62,047 nt of DNA from Gammaproteobacteria bacterium. Lineage in GTDB: Bacteria > Pseudomonadota > Gammaproteobacteria > Thiohalomonadales > Thiohalomonadaceae. Made by a program: the position numbers and the translations under genes. Of the stretch, positions 55,601-61,675 are shown one piece after another. Position 1 is the stretch's first letter. Each line of letters opens with the position of its first letter. The notes beneath the pieces are model-generated. The model did not search any database, had not been told where the DNA came from, and saw only the letters and a list, made by a program, of their open reading frames with translations. Location: contig JALOAT010000020.1 of NCBI GenBank assembly GCA_023228645.1, positions 1-62,047 on the forward strand. Direction: 5' to 3'.

Positions 55601-56343
55601 GGGCTAGTGTGAGTATCTTGAGTATCCCAACTATCAATTTTTAAGAAATTGAATGTTATTGTGGCAGAGTCAGAAGAAGCATTTAAAGCATAATTCTTAT
55701 AAACGACTTGATGCCCATCTGTATTTTCACCAAATCGACCAAGGAATTTGGAAAATAGACCATTTGGGCCAGAAATAGTGGCAGCAGCGTTCGTGCCAAC
55801 TATCAGCCAGTCATTTGAATTTCCATCTTCAAATGAATCAGAATGAAGAATAGTATTAACCAATTGAGTGCTGAGACTGTCTGGTAACCACAAATAATTT
55901 TGATAGTTAACGAATTTGTCTAAATCAATCGGCGGCGCCCAAGAATAATACTTTTCTTGGAATAGTCTATTGTGGTCAAGATCATTACCGCCTTGTAGGC
56001 GAATTAGATTTAACAAATCTGGATAAAAAATTGCGTGATTTATAGTATCGTTAAGTTCTGTAACAGCCAAAGGGGCCAATTGGTAGACTGAACGATCGTG
56101 AGTCTTTTCTGGTAAGTAATATTCTGTCTGTGGATCGTAATATGGAACTTTTTGACCAATGAAGCCAGCAATATTTTCAGACTTTTCTGGCTGAAATGCG
56201 TGGTTAACTGTACTAGAGATAAATTTATCAACAAGATCAGTTTTATTAACTGCTGGTAATAAGTCAGTAATGTTTCTTGATTGAGTATCGGTCGTATCGT
56301 CAGGATTGATTGCTGATACTTTTTTCGGATTGATTGTGCTCAT
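43696..56343 (-). CDS. Giant virion-associated protein, 4215 aa, in the gp7 position
   Basis: The frame is unbroken for 12.6 kb. In T4-like phages the baseplate wedge gene order is 25-6-7-8; here gp25 and gp6 homologues precede this gene, so it occupies the place of gp7 and beyond. Two repeat types are visible. One is a Gly-hxI-x-E-x-I-x-Y...L-x-RG-x-x-GT-x-x-x-H unit near residues 2020, 2215, 2390 and 4080. The other is a (V/I)-FVNGhhh...Y-x-h-x-G-x-x-h-x-h unit near 1015, 3300, 3425, 3575 and 3785. Both are short beta modules of phage fibre and baseplate proteins. The start is ATG 56343 (weak GGAT); a TTG five codons upstream is less likely. Likely a baseplate/tail-fibre network protein, possibly a fusion. 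Confidence 0.8.
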   Translation of the reverse strand: MSTINPKKVSAINPDDTTDTQSRNITDLLPAVNKTDLVDKFISSTVNHAFQPEKSENIAGFIGQKVPYYDPQTEYYLPEKTHDRSVYQLAPLAVTELNDTINHAIFYPDLLNLIRLQGGNDLDHNRLFQEKYYSWAPPIDLDKFVNYQNYLWLPDSLSTQLVNTILHSDSFEDGNSNDWLIVGTNAAATISGPNGLFSKFLGRFGENTDGHQVVYKNYALNASSDSATITFNFLKIDSWDTQDTHTSPAAYGPERLFVYINDEAVFEIIPDQVNTVGDPYYLKTGSFTLSGGGAGTYSITSPMSSQEELGFYNGFVDRIYRVEVNIAGITSNIKLGFGSITDESLDNESFGIDNIIISQEIETVIADNIGDQDYIVISRDSLDQNPWSVSNRWYHIDDLSSGNADIAKNFRAKRPIIEFNKNLELYNYGKTRLNSVDLLDSTTTNPSVINGSVNYVIDGTSLSNGMRILFTNPNIDENFGWDYPSFAGENGGAGRWDSSSGQTIAANTITLGNGGGHGIITGGTTFNTVFSAGQKIRLFGSSADGFYHIRAVSPTSITINEEFVSTGLQTGEVSIVIVPTIFKDRIFTVSGVGDSIQLIESGIGSDVSTLGIAAKGLGPYAGINLSANFKLSKSKASANSNSPALIFINTSSNIVEYDNAGVPAQNTITLTADKRNTANDTLWTVSKLDGTVIYGPLLASTIAANNADFTSTGENNLSIDSNGFETLINDQNTAGLIFKVETLDGISDSTTVYKMVDGDHTDFSPSNIISFITNSDHLIAADSNGNVTSFNGSNGEFKVYVGGLDVSEHFTLSTSTNINGLRVEYIDNQYQVSGYLDNFQDGDILLIDSGSNAGSEYYWSNSSSSWIKAQAKETRNQKPLFMLYDLSGVKLNDAGTYPFSTFSGNTIFSYSENTTSTQIIDPYLDIRLAYDQYGEILFNNDLELASYKYGADQATINGYYFYRDFYKNEFGNSWYESPSLSSQRLVSQFEVKIETSSFNLDYVPSDLLVYVDGILVSNYTVDGTTITFDEPIGKNSIVEFKFFTNDTLKRSAITSFELPINLSANPFNEEVSTISKSDYLQHFLSIIGNQNNFDGVASGSNNYRNLNVNYGVGTEILQHHNSLARVMGISSNANLNIVSAIKYSEREYIRFKNKLINKITAYLSDTTYTSNLDPKVWLYDAIKAINLAKNEQFPFTYNTISGSFIPATPSRLGLYPVYTPEKFVDLTLKEPIFVIQGHDGSIMPAYNDFRDDVILEFEQFIYDSIPDSYKSEDTKLYDIMESVSTLYRNAEYSQDDFNQLLTPIILQWSAKEGIEIEINDTYDETDPFTYNYSNQNLPGYWRGIINLYYGTDRPNTHPWEMFGFSEEPDWWQGRYGPRPYRFNNPVLWDDMRNGVIFDGPRKGIYSEYARTGLPAPSDGDGRLRDPISLGLASQALKNDQIKNWEIGDFSPGEAVFRKSSHWPFAVAIIGYLMHPAKFFTYGWDLDNIGLAYPDGENPQLIDRFTGKRPGIDSILQSENGYVGNGLQTWLVDYVMSNGQSTYEFTSTARNIDIRIGYKTGGFINKDTIKLLADNVQTSIPQENVNVFLYQNPSVREAVYSGITITKESNGWVVTGYDILNNYFYALAPDIYSKKTTKSIGQVNIKKFANFTDQVIRVPYGTTFTTIQQVHDFLLGYGEWLATQGWIFENFDAGTNTTDTWEKVANDYILWAQGRWASGASLSLSPSSTNMKFVTNHGFVENLNQLINGVYSLIDVTGSVIDQSDTFINRDGNEVIIQSTIPIFGVRLVVSEIEHVIILDNKTIFNDLIYSQLLNLYQPRLRLQATRTLDWVGRINAPGYFVKADTISPNLEKSVADVQKYFDIEKQVDIPLIQEVARRNIGYQSRSYLDQILISPTTQFQFYQGFIRNKGTISTLSTLLRSGISSGSDDVTFYEEWALKVGDFGNIMNGINAEFYVNPSELRTNIQLFDFSFARLTANMSDNDTVANVENTENLPDQGIIVIDDEKIRYSGKTLSTLTGLERGVLGTTASTHNQYTTFGLDDLAYDSVITINPTDSRWIMKPKILTNSIFNVRPAGGRRFNGEYLLPTDNRVAGYVLPSEMKARYHTIYDFTDNLPILLQDGSLEVNDQIWIDQMPSSDSSFPDQFQVYTIRLKDCDVVGVPFNYTSTLTSPLAINDTSINVSNTESWPDSGIITIGLEKIKYNSKTTTTLTDLERGYNNTLVGNLDQNGDPVNNGDYAAGTLFSIEYSGYGDQVTLELSNNTYSAGDTIIFENFFIDYINYSGVYEVIESYGNNIKIDLAIAESNAVNYEDISILDLIESRYHYESGLFNSNDYSMTVFTLASNLASTDQVIDLTSAKNLKAPGLIQINGEMINYQTINGNKLEGLGRGVNGTTISSHNSGSTVSRLKDVYAYFDAMNSTVAPTTEARWYVKANINNTGWSTIRNQNLKVDTEEFKNTVIYDNNDNFVIAHLQAFDPAKNLFPGQVAAEIDYKLDVDPADYTNGFWGVGQVGQVWWNTNNLVYENYEVSNSYYRSNNWGALSPFSSVDVYEWVESTVTPDQWATNSAASDYYKQTNGEPYYDSNGIAPYIVGEKVNKNNQTVTVYYFWVKDLSSNPPFQNRQYSVFQIANILRDPTSEGIVWFAPCGPASLLVANLNNIALNDETSIQINYNNQKNLNDAHTQWLLMREGDELSLPPTGFWNQMKASLSGYNILYQPVPDINVDPINRYGNLKRPRQSWFIDQNKAVKEFFKSVNRLFELDQIVDREGFNNLLADADAPAAYGTVLASTRPINPCEFSDPLNYNSNNTGTDSSFIVDTFIERNSLVENGLATIDDQILVRAGTDTGGFWRIYKVLNTTIPVSNDNFVETCAESFKYTDFWDYADFSTPDYDSNALVKFTYEKFEDIVLSLLAVGDLVRITDFYNDGTGIEAVYEYTADGFDLKFRENGTIQFDVDKFIDLTYGNPNKKITSSFYPNGVPGRQLAIESIIDILRNTIFTNMEVNLIFFSMINQVFSEQLNVDWAFKTTYIVGEGLNQVASQSPVFISNRSDSFIEYIQEAKPYHTKLRDFRINLMIGTDIAKTIVTDFDKPVWFDPELNDYRVLDPNDAGDMAIMTDPNSDQYWWSQYYNKGTHQVREIETTMYFDRVSCKASFGWDSAGWGEQVWDADIPEYLTAADRIVQSYQELPFDQADVLNNNVNTNLNLDDLIPGCSFRGTIVNNATFKDLVQNPIGGWSSAASGPWSDTPWSPLASGSNIIDVSDYNVVYKGNTSKYRFTRTLNGDGTTTTFSLGGSIGPNDDISVFINDLETENFTLSGSNITFPTALEIGETAKVSVFYDDSFNEASVEESSDIVLDGYLFRQPYIDSDHPEELVINAIGESLSIFVQADGIAADGKVMNKIYGGESNGPFAIGQTATVDDSILVFINGVLQPNDDSVYVISNDRMFVTIRNNIHLTIQDRIDIFSFGIGGEEIISQLHEVLLADTDTFTLDQLSSHPYPLVIVDGDYRNDYTISGDDIVMNTPIVAGSNVDIVVFKTATYTQMIQKNYTFSGLNTFDLGVTLPDDSEAFVSINGLVIANNGDFPDYDINGQTLTIFNKVKGASDLYNGAAFEINGTTVSGATINDLISAINNIANFISYVDKKQLVIANIIGDPITIGDSAGGASSMGINVGTRNSIMDSDDIVEVFMAPHDIAVYETPTYSSIVEYAIPHDIMVASQVTATLNGNAISYSIDTVKNTIILASDPGEGNWLEMKIKFINHVDITGTNGGTYNVGFVPFSPDQLMVFVNGIRLKHNDDYTTDGQMLNIPSSIDGDEIQVYYYSSRNANGNGSFIVHYDQESNRLSQDYQASNIFTLGNAITETDTTLVLNDLTDFNYGRLTLVKNLDVEEIFVREPLSLVKKNIASYTTLPNPVTTINQISVIQQVLSPDGITYVDGSYMTPLVDYNYNPSNRQLSFSSPVSNVRIVVRYMINNVVYDVIRNYDYTTSYTFAAGTKLYHHSGQHAKNRLYRVSIENTTSLAEPLKWRDREIVLTDAIDLPSQGSSQARMDKPGVIWIGGERIEFWRRDGNVLKQIVRGTGGTSAGYAESVGSTFRYQTEHFGLGEFTQTGYDYTLTSSLIDYMTVGDTVSLNNVKTKITAVGVGTFTVDQLLPIATELTITVFKPKPTIIPSGTAVYNACLPHEYEKGYKWVKSPFGLQFNTVDEMARFINFEYNK
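43697..43704 (-). promoter_or_regulatory. Late-type promoter box AATAAATA (191-aa tail gene)
   Basis: Minus-strand AATAAATA 25 nt before the GTG at 43672, overlapping the last codons of the giant gene. Confidence 0.5.
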
Positions 56344-56373
56344 ATTATCCACTAACAACTAAATTATATCACA

Positions 56374-56381
56374 TATTTATT
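56374..56381 (-). promoter_or_regulatory. Late-type promoter box AATAAATA (giant gene)
   Basis: Minus-strand TAATAAATAT 31 nt before the ATG of the giant gene, in the 75-nt gap after gp6. Confidence 0.55.
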
Positions 56382-56418
56382 ACGTGAAAAAACGCTATTC
56401 TTGGATAATATGAGTACT

Positions 56419-59400
56419 TTATTTGCCAATTCTAATAGTATTTGGATTTAAAGATTCCACTATTTGAACATCTGATACTTTTGCAGACGAAATGAATACC
56501 TCATTTGATGCTGATCGAACTTGGAATAACTCACCAAACTTACTTTCTTCATTTAATGGCACAACCACAAATGAGCTGATTATAGTAGCCAATTGTTGAT
56601 GCACATATGCGGAAAGTTCAGTAAAATAAAACGATTCGCCAAAATCCCAGTTGTTTATTGAGAAATATACGTTGATTGCGTCAATAATTTTTGATTTAAT
56701 TTCACCATCAGAGAGTGAAACACCTGGAATTTTTGTTACTTTGAAAGATGCACGTAGTTCTTCAGGAGCCTGTGCACCGAAAAGAACTTTATAATAAACA
56801 GGATGCCATATTATTTGATCACTGATTGATTTTTTAGTGCCAATTTCATTAAATGTAATTTTCAAATCTTCACTGGAAGGAGGCTCGGGCATTTCATCCA
56901 ATGTGCCATTTGAATCAATCCAAGATCTGATGTTATAATCATATTCAACAGATAGTACATAGTTGTCAATAATATTAGTTGGTGATGGATCAATTCGGTT
57001 ATCAATTGGGGCGAAATGTTTCCATACAAACATCAAATCTTTTCTACCACGGCGATATTCATAAGCATTGGACGTTGTTAGCGCATTTGTAGTGGATGAG
57101 TATTGATAGAATATTTTTTGTGATCTTATGTAAATCACGTCACCATCACTAAACGTAAAAGGAACACCTAATGCTGAAGAAATTAAACCTTCAACATTAT
57201 CAATAGAAAGGTCAGTTAGATCATTAAAAGATGCTTTTACGCTTGATGTTAGTGATCTTACTGGATATCCGTTTACGTCATACACTGTTTTGAAGAATAA
57301 CTCACTCGAATCAACTTTAACGTCTTCCAAATCAGTATGTAACACTGGATAGTCAATGGCTGTAATATCTCGATAAACATAAGGATTATCTGGCAAACCG
57401 TCATAGTCACCATCAAAAAATGAAATTTTAATCCTTGATGGGTCAACAAAGCCATCTTCTTCTAAGAACACGTCAACAACATTGACATCATAATCTTCAC
57501 CTAAAGTCGCATTAGGATTGATGCTAATTGGAGGAGAATTGATGTCGTCAACTACTACTTTACTATTGACTTTAAGTATTTTAACAAAATCTGACACTTT
57601 CTTGCCAGTGTTTAGGTCAATAATGCTGTCAGTGTTTGAATAATAGAATTTCACATCTTTAACACTTTCAAAGATATATTCCATAGATCTGGTATAAATT
57701 AACCAACTATTTTGGTTAAATTCTACTCGAATAGTCCAAGAAGCATCTTTCTTTAATCCACTAATGTCGCCAGCGAATTCTAAACTGAATGGGCTATTTT
57801 CATCAACATTGTTACCAGTAATGATCTTCCAAGTTCTGTCACTTGTATCATATCGTAGGCCAAATGCTGTTTTTAAGTTAATGAAACTCGCAATTTGCGA
57901 TGTTTCTGTTTGACTGAAGCTGTTAGGATAAGGTGGTATAATTGCCAATACAACATTTGGATCACCATTAACTGAACCCGGAATGATTTCACTTAGTGTG
58001 ATTGCGCCATCACCATTTGCTGCGCCAACCGTACCATTGTTAATTACCTTTTTTACGCCTACCCAATTACCATATTTGAATTTAATTAGCGAACCAGCAA
58101 CTATATGATATTCCAATCCACCAGAAACGCCAACGGTTACAGGTATGTTGTTTGATGTAAGATATCCCGTACCAGTATTTGTTGCATTTGAAGCAGGAGT
58201 CCATTTCAAATCAATATAGTTTGCACCATTTGCTACATCGTAGGGATATGATGGATAGTTGAAATAAAAGAATTGGCTGGTTGAATAATCTTTCAATTGG
58301 CTTGCGATGTAGCGAGTGACAATTTGAGTACTAGTCAGTTCAGAAGGATAATCAACTTCAACTAAGTTAATGTCATCATTCAAATATATCATACCATCCT
58401 GTCCCAACAAGGATAAGTTTTGGCTGTTACCAGTCGGGTCATTGATATCTATATAACGACTGAAGCCGCTGTGAATTCTATTCACACTTTTAATTTTTGC
58501 AATACGTGGATCTTTTAACGGGTAAATGTTGTAGTCTTCACCATTAATCATTCGATCCTGGGTGTAAAATACTTGCGGGGCAACAGTCTTGATACGTTGT
58601 GACGATTCACTAGTGAATGAATTACTTACTGAATTTTGCAGCTCACATCTGAACGAAATAGTATTGGTTTTGTTATTTTCGCCTGAATAGTAGGAAAAGC
58701 TAAATTTAACATTCTTCATATCATCAGGTCTAATGGTATAACGAGCATTTGCTGATTGACGATACCAAACACGGAACAATCCGATTGGAATCTGTCCAAA
58801 ACGACCATCAGCAAAACGAACAGCAGCTTGGTCATTTTCACGAGTAATGACGTTGTATATTTTCCTGATATTTTTATCAATAGCATTGAAGATAACATTG
58901 TTACCAACTAATGCTGGAACTTTAGTCCATTCTTCCACTAATTGTCCATTGGCATCTATTTCCTGGAGCCAAATGTCTTCGTTATTAATATTGTCATTTT
59001 TTAAGTTAATAACTCGGTTTTCAATTGGATTACTGATATTGTAATCTTCATTAATCATAGATCCTTGTTTGAAGTAGAAAAAGAAGCCAGTGTTGGGGCT
59101 TGAGTTTCCACGACCATCATTTCTGTAAATTATATTAAAAGCAGTTGCCGGATCGGGTGATTTTTCAAAAAATGTCTCATTATTGTTGAAATCAACATTA
59201 ACGATTTCAAAATTTAATGATTGGTTATTAACAATTGCGGAAAATGGGAAACAGTTGTTATATCGACTGACATTGTTAAAAGTATATGTTTGTGTGTTAA
59301 TTCTAGAAACCAAACCAGAATTAGCTGGGTTACCGAATTGGTTGTCTGATAAGAATGCAGCATTTAGGACAAGAATAAACTGCTCAAACCAATCTGGATT

Positions 59401-59844
59401 TGTGGGATCGTTCCATATAATGCTTTGATTGGCTAAATTCTGTCCATTGCTGTCATAAACAGTTTGGTTTGTTGAAACTTGGGTTAACTTCACCAATCCT
59501 TGCGCTGCTTGATTTCGGCTTGGTGTATAGCTGAGCATACGCGCGAGTCGTAATATACTGTCACGGCGTTCAGCAGTATCTATGAAATTTTCACGGGTAT
59601 TGAGATCTAAACGGAACGATAAGCTTTGGCCAAGGTAGGCCACTAATTCAATAATAGCAACAAATTCGCTTGATTCGATCCAGTCATTAAAATCTTCAGG
59701 AAAGTTGATTCTAATATAATCAACCATCGAGTCTCTGATTGTTTGGAAATCATAAGCCGTGTAGTTGGCATTAGTGAATGCCTGATAGACTAACCTCCAA
59801 TCTTCGCTTGAAAACAGTGCTTTCTGTCTTAGTGCAGTAGTCAT
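56419..59844 (-). CDS. gp6: Baseplate wedge protein, T4 gp6-like
   Basis: 1141 residues, longer than T4 gp6 (660) and in the range of gp6 homologues from cyanophages and other large T4-like phages. The N-terminus is diagnostic: FNDWIESSEFVAIIELVAYL, GQSLSFRLDLNTRENFIDTA, ERRDSILRLARMLSYTPSRN. The C-terminus has IDAINVYFSINNWDFGESFY and FTELSAYVHQQLATI, as in baseplate J-like wedge proteins. gp6 dimers form the inner baseplate ring joining neighbouring wedges. It overlaps gp25 by 4 nt (ATGA type). Confidence 0.92.
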   Translation of the reverse strand: MTTALRQKALFSSEDWRLVYQAFTNANYTAYDFQTIRDSMVDYIRINFPEDFNDWIESSEFVAIIELVAYLGQSLSFRLDLNTRENFIDTAERRDSILRLARMLSYTPSRNQAAQGLVKLTQVSTNQTVYDSNGQNLANQSIIWNDPTNPDWFEQFILVLNAAFLSDNQFGNPANSGLVSRINTQTYTFNNVSRYNNCFPFSAIVNNQSLNFEIVNVDFNNNETFFEKSPDPATAFNIIYRNDGRGNSSPNTGFFFYFKQGSMINEDYNISNPIENRVINLKNDNINNEDIWLQEIDANGQLVEEWTKVPALVGNNVIFNAIDKNIRKIYNVITRENDQAAVRFADGRFGQIPIGLFRVWYRQSANARYTIRPDDMKNVKFSFSYYSGENNKTNTISFRCELQNSVSNSFTSESSQRIKTVAPQVFYTQDRMINGEDYNIYPLKDPRIAKIKSVNRIHSGFSRYIDINDPTGNSQNLSLLGQDGMIYLNDDINLVEVDYPSELTSTQIVTRYIASQLKDYSTSQFFYFNYPSYPYDVANGANYIDLKWTPASNATNTGTGYLTSNNIPVTVGVSGGLEYHIVAGSLIKFKYGNWVGVKKVINNGTVGAANGDGAITLSEIIPGSVNGDPNVVLAIIPPYPNSFSQTETSQIASFINLKTAFGLRYDTSDRTWKIITGNNVDENSPFSLEFAGDISGLKKDASWTIRVEFNQNSWLIYTRSMEYIFESVKDVKFYYSNTDSIIDLNTGKKVSDFVKILKVNSKVVVDDINSPPISINPNATLGEDYDVNVVDVFLEEDGFVDPSRIKISFFDGDYDGLPDNPYVYRDITAIDYPVLHTDLEDVKVDSSELFFKTVYDVNGYPVRSLTSSVKASFNDLTDLSIDNVEGLISSALGVPFTFSDGDVIYIRSQKIFYQYSSTTNALTTSNAYEYRRGRKDLMFVWKHFAPIDNRIDPSPTNIIDNYVLSVEYDYNIRSWIDSNGTLDEMPEPPSSEDLKITFNEIGTKKSISDQIIWHPVYYKVLFGAQAPEELRASFKVTKIPGVSLSDGEIKSKIIDAINVYFSINNWDFGESFYFTELSAYVHQQLATIISSFVVVPLNEESKFGELFQVRSASNEVFISSAKVSDVQIVESLNPNTIRIGK

Positions 59845-60230
59845 CCGGTAATCTCCTGGGCCGTCATATTTCTTCTATCAAAACCAATTGTAAATATGTC
59901 TATGGTATCAAAACTAACATATCGTAATTGAAAACTTATAGTAATACCGTGCTCTTCTTCTTGAATGTCAGTATTTAAAATTTGTACTCTTGGGTCTGAT
60001 CTAATTACAGTATTCACATCATCCAATATTGCATCTCTGGAAATATCGTCCAACGGCTCAAAAAGATAATCCCACAGACTGGACCCGTAATCTGGTCTCA
60101 TAACTCTTGAGCCTTTTCTTGTATTGAAATGGTTCAAGATGTCACGCTTGATTAGGGTCTTGTCTGTGAGTTCAGTAAATGGTTGAGTTTTATCTACGCT
60201 ACTAAAACCTTTAAATGAAACGCTTGTCAT
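59841..60230 (-). CDS. gp25: Baseplate wedge protein, T4 gp25-like
   Basis: 129 residues (T4 gp25 has 132), with the family core KRDILNHFNTRKGSRVMRPD, YGSSLWDYLFEPLDDISRDA and ILDDVNTVIRSDPRVQI, containing the conserved EPR-like stretch (here FEPLDD). gp25-family proteins (GpW/gp25, TssE in type VI secretion) connect the baseplate wedge to the sheath start. No Shine-Dalgarno sequence is seen: a perfect 8-bp dyad ends 2 nt before the ATG, with a late-type box just upstream. Followed by gp6 in the same transcript. Confidence 0.93.
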   Translation of the reverse strand: MTSVSFKGFSSVDKTQPFTELTDKTLIKRDILNHFNTRKGSRVMRPDYGSSLWDYLFEPLDDISRDAILDDVNTVIRSDPRVQILNTDIQEEEHGITISFQLRYVSFDTIDIFTIGFDRRNMTAQEITG

Positions 60231-60232
60231 TA

Positions 60233-60263
60233 ATCAGAACCCTATTTTGTTCTGATATTTATT
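60233..60263 (-). promoter_or_regulatory. Late-type promoter box plus dyad before gp25
   Basis: Minus-strand AATAAATA (60263-60256) is followed directly by ATCAGAAC-N8-GTTCTGAT (60256-60233), ending 2 nt before the gp25 ATG. The dyad could be a repressor site or a leader hairpin. Confidence 0.5.
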
Positions 60264-60277
60264 ATAGTGAAAATGGC

Positions 60278-60736
60278 TTATTTCAAAAGGTGGCTAAAGT
60301 CTGGTGCAGTCCAACCCTTGCGCTTGAGTACTTTATTGTCTGCCTTGCGGTAAACAATCCATCGACCATTTTTTTCCTTGTAGTAAGTTTCAACTGGTTC
60401 TGGTAGTGAAGCGTAATGTGCTACTGTTTCTTTAGCGTGGTCTTCAGAATCGCAAGTTTTGTCCATATTCGAATCGTGAACGATGTTAAAGATCTCATCA
60501 AGTGGTATGCCGTAAGCAACGGCTGTGCCATTAATAATGTAAAGCTGGTCCGCGAGGGCATCAGCAATTTCCACAATATCGTTTGCCTTTTCCCCATCAG
60601 TGTATTCCTTGTGCTCTTCTTTTAGCAGACGCTTGCGGAGAGCGCGAATCTTCTTCTTTGGTAGTCCTGGCTTGTCCTGACTGTAAACGTCAAACGTATC
60701 GTGGAATTCTGCAACTTTTTGTAATTGTGTTTTCAT
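60278..60736 (-). CDS. MazG-like NTP pyrophosphohydrolase
   Basis: 152 residues of the all-alpha NTP pyrophosphatase superfamily: LQKVAEFHDTFDV at the start, KRLLKEEHKEYTDGEKANDI (ExxE), VEIADALADQLYIINGTAVA (EiaDalaD) and VHDSNMDKTC, the phage-typical final motif. These enzymes hydrolyse (d)NTPs to monophosphates and may lower non-canonical nucleotides or alarmones. The C-terminal 50 residues (WIVYRKADNKVLKRKGWTAP) match the usual tail of this phage group. It is separated from the methyltransferase gene by 9 nt. Confidence 0.85.
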   Translation of the reverse strand: MKTQLQKVAEFHDTFDVYSQDKPGLPKKKIRALRKRLLKEEHKEYTDGEKANDIVEIADALADQLYIINGTAVAYGIPLDEIFNIVHDSNMDKTCDSEDHAKETVAHYASLPEPVETYYKEKNGRWIVYRKADNKVLKRKGWTAPDFSHLLK

Positions 60737-60745
60737 TTATTTCCC

Positions 60746-61675
60746 TCAGTTTATATCTAAAAAATTAGTAATTGAATCAATTTTTTTCTTCATTAAATTG
60801 AACATTTTTTTATCACGTTCGATTAAAATAAATTTTCTATTAGTATTGAATGCTGCAACGCCTGTTGATCCGCTACCAGCAAAAGTGTCCAAAACTATAT
60901 CGTTTGGGTTTGAAAGCAATTCGATGAAATATTCTAATATTTCTGTAGGCTTTTGGGTTGGGTGAATTTTGTCTTTCCCCAGCCCGCCGCTAAATGTGAT
61001 AGTATTCGGTATAACACATTCAATTTGATTATTAGATGTTTTTCTTGAAGACATCATCTTCTTCGAATCAGCTAATGCTAATTTAAATATTTCATCTATA
61101 GTCTTGTTGTTTTTTTCATCTTTAATCATTTTATAAACAATACTGCTAATTTTATCAGCGCAAGCATATCGTTCAACGATAGAACCCTCAACACTATTGG
61201 CATTAAATGTTCTCTTGCCACCGGGCTTGACACCAAACAAAATGTATTCACAGGCACTTACTGGATTAACTTTCCTATTAAATGGTACTGCTGCCGGCTT
61301 CTTCCAAGTCCAAACACGCTTTGGCTCAAAACCAGCTTTTTCCATAGCTTTCCACAAATATGATATGTATTGATCACTGATAAAAATTGCAAATGCGCCA
61401 CCTTTGCGTAATTTTTTAAACCAAGCTTCTGACCATTGACCAAGTTGGATGATAAATTCGTCGTGTGATACTGAATCCCATTTCTCATCAAAATTCTCAT
61501 CAAAATTTTGATTATGAATACCACTTTTATTTTCACCAGTTTCTTTATTAATCCATACTGGATTAGCACCGTTTTCGCTAATATTGTATGGCGGATCAGT
61601 TAATAGTAGATCAATAGATTCGTCATCTACGTGGTTTAATTCTACCATCATATCTCCCATATATAAGTCTGCCAT
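60746..61675 (-). CDS. DNA N-methyltransferase (N6-adenine or N4-cytosine), beta-class order
   Basis: The catalytic motif LTDPPYNISENG comes first (about residues 28-39) and the SAM-binding DTFAGSGSTGVAAF near the end (about 265-278), with the recognition region between, which is the beta-class layout. HPTQKPTEILEYFIELLS is typical too. Target site unknown; a CcrM/HinfI-type GANTC specificity is conceivable but unproven. Start ATG 61675 overlaps the TGA of the upstream gene, with AGGAATAGATTG before it. No restriction partner is visible, suggesting self-protection or epigenetic use. Confidence 0.88.
   Translation of the reverse strand: MADLYMGDMMVELNHVDDESIDLLLTDPPYNISENGANPVWINKETGENKSGIHNQNFDENFDEKWDSVSHDEFIIQLGQWSEAWFKKLRKGGAFAIFISDQYISYLWKAMEKAGFEPKRVWTWKKPAAVPFNRKVNPVSACEYILFGVKPGGKRTFNANSVEGSIVERYACADKISSIVYKMIKDEKNNKTIDEIFKLALADSKKMMSSRKTSNNQIECVIPNTITFSGGLGKDKIHPTQKPTEILEYFIELLSNPNDIVLDTFAGSGSTGVAAFNTNRKFILIERDKKMFNLMKKKIDSITNFLDIN

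Noticed and set aside
43696..56343. Reading the giant ORF as an assembly artefact joining several genes
   Set aside because: The frame is uninterrupted over 12.6 kb with related modules at both ends; frameshift joins would introduce stops in such AT-rich sequence.
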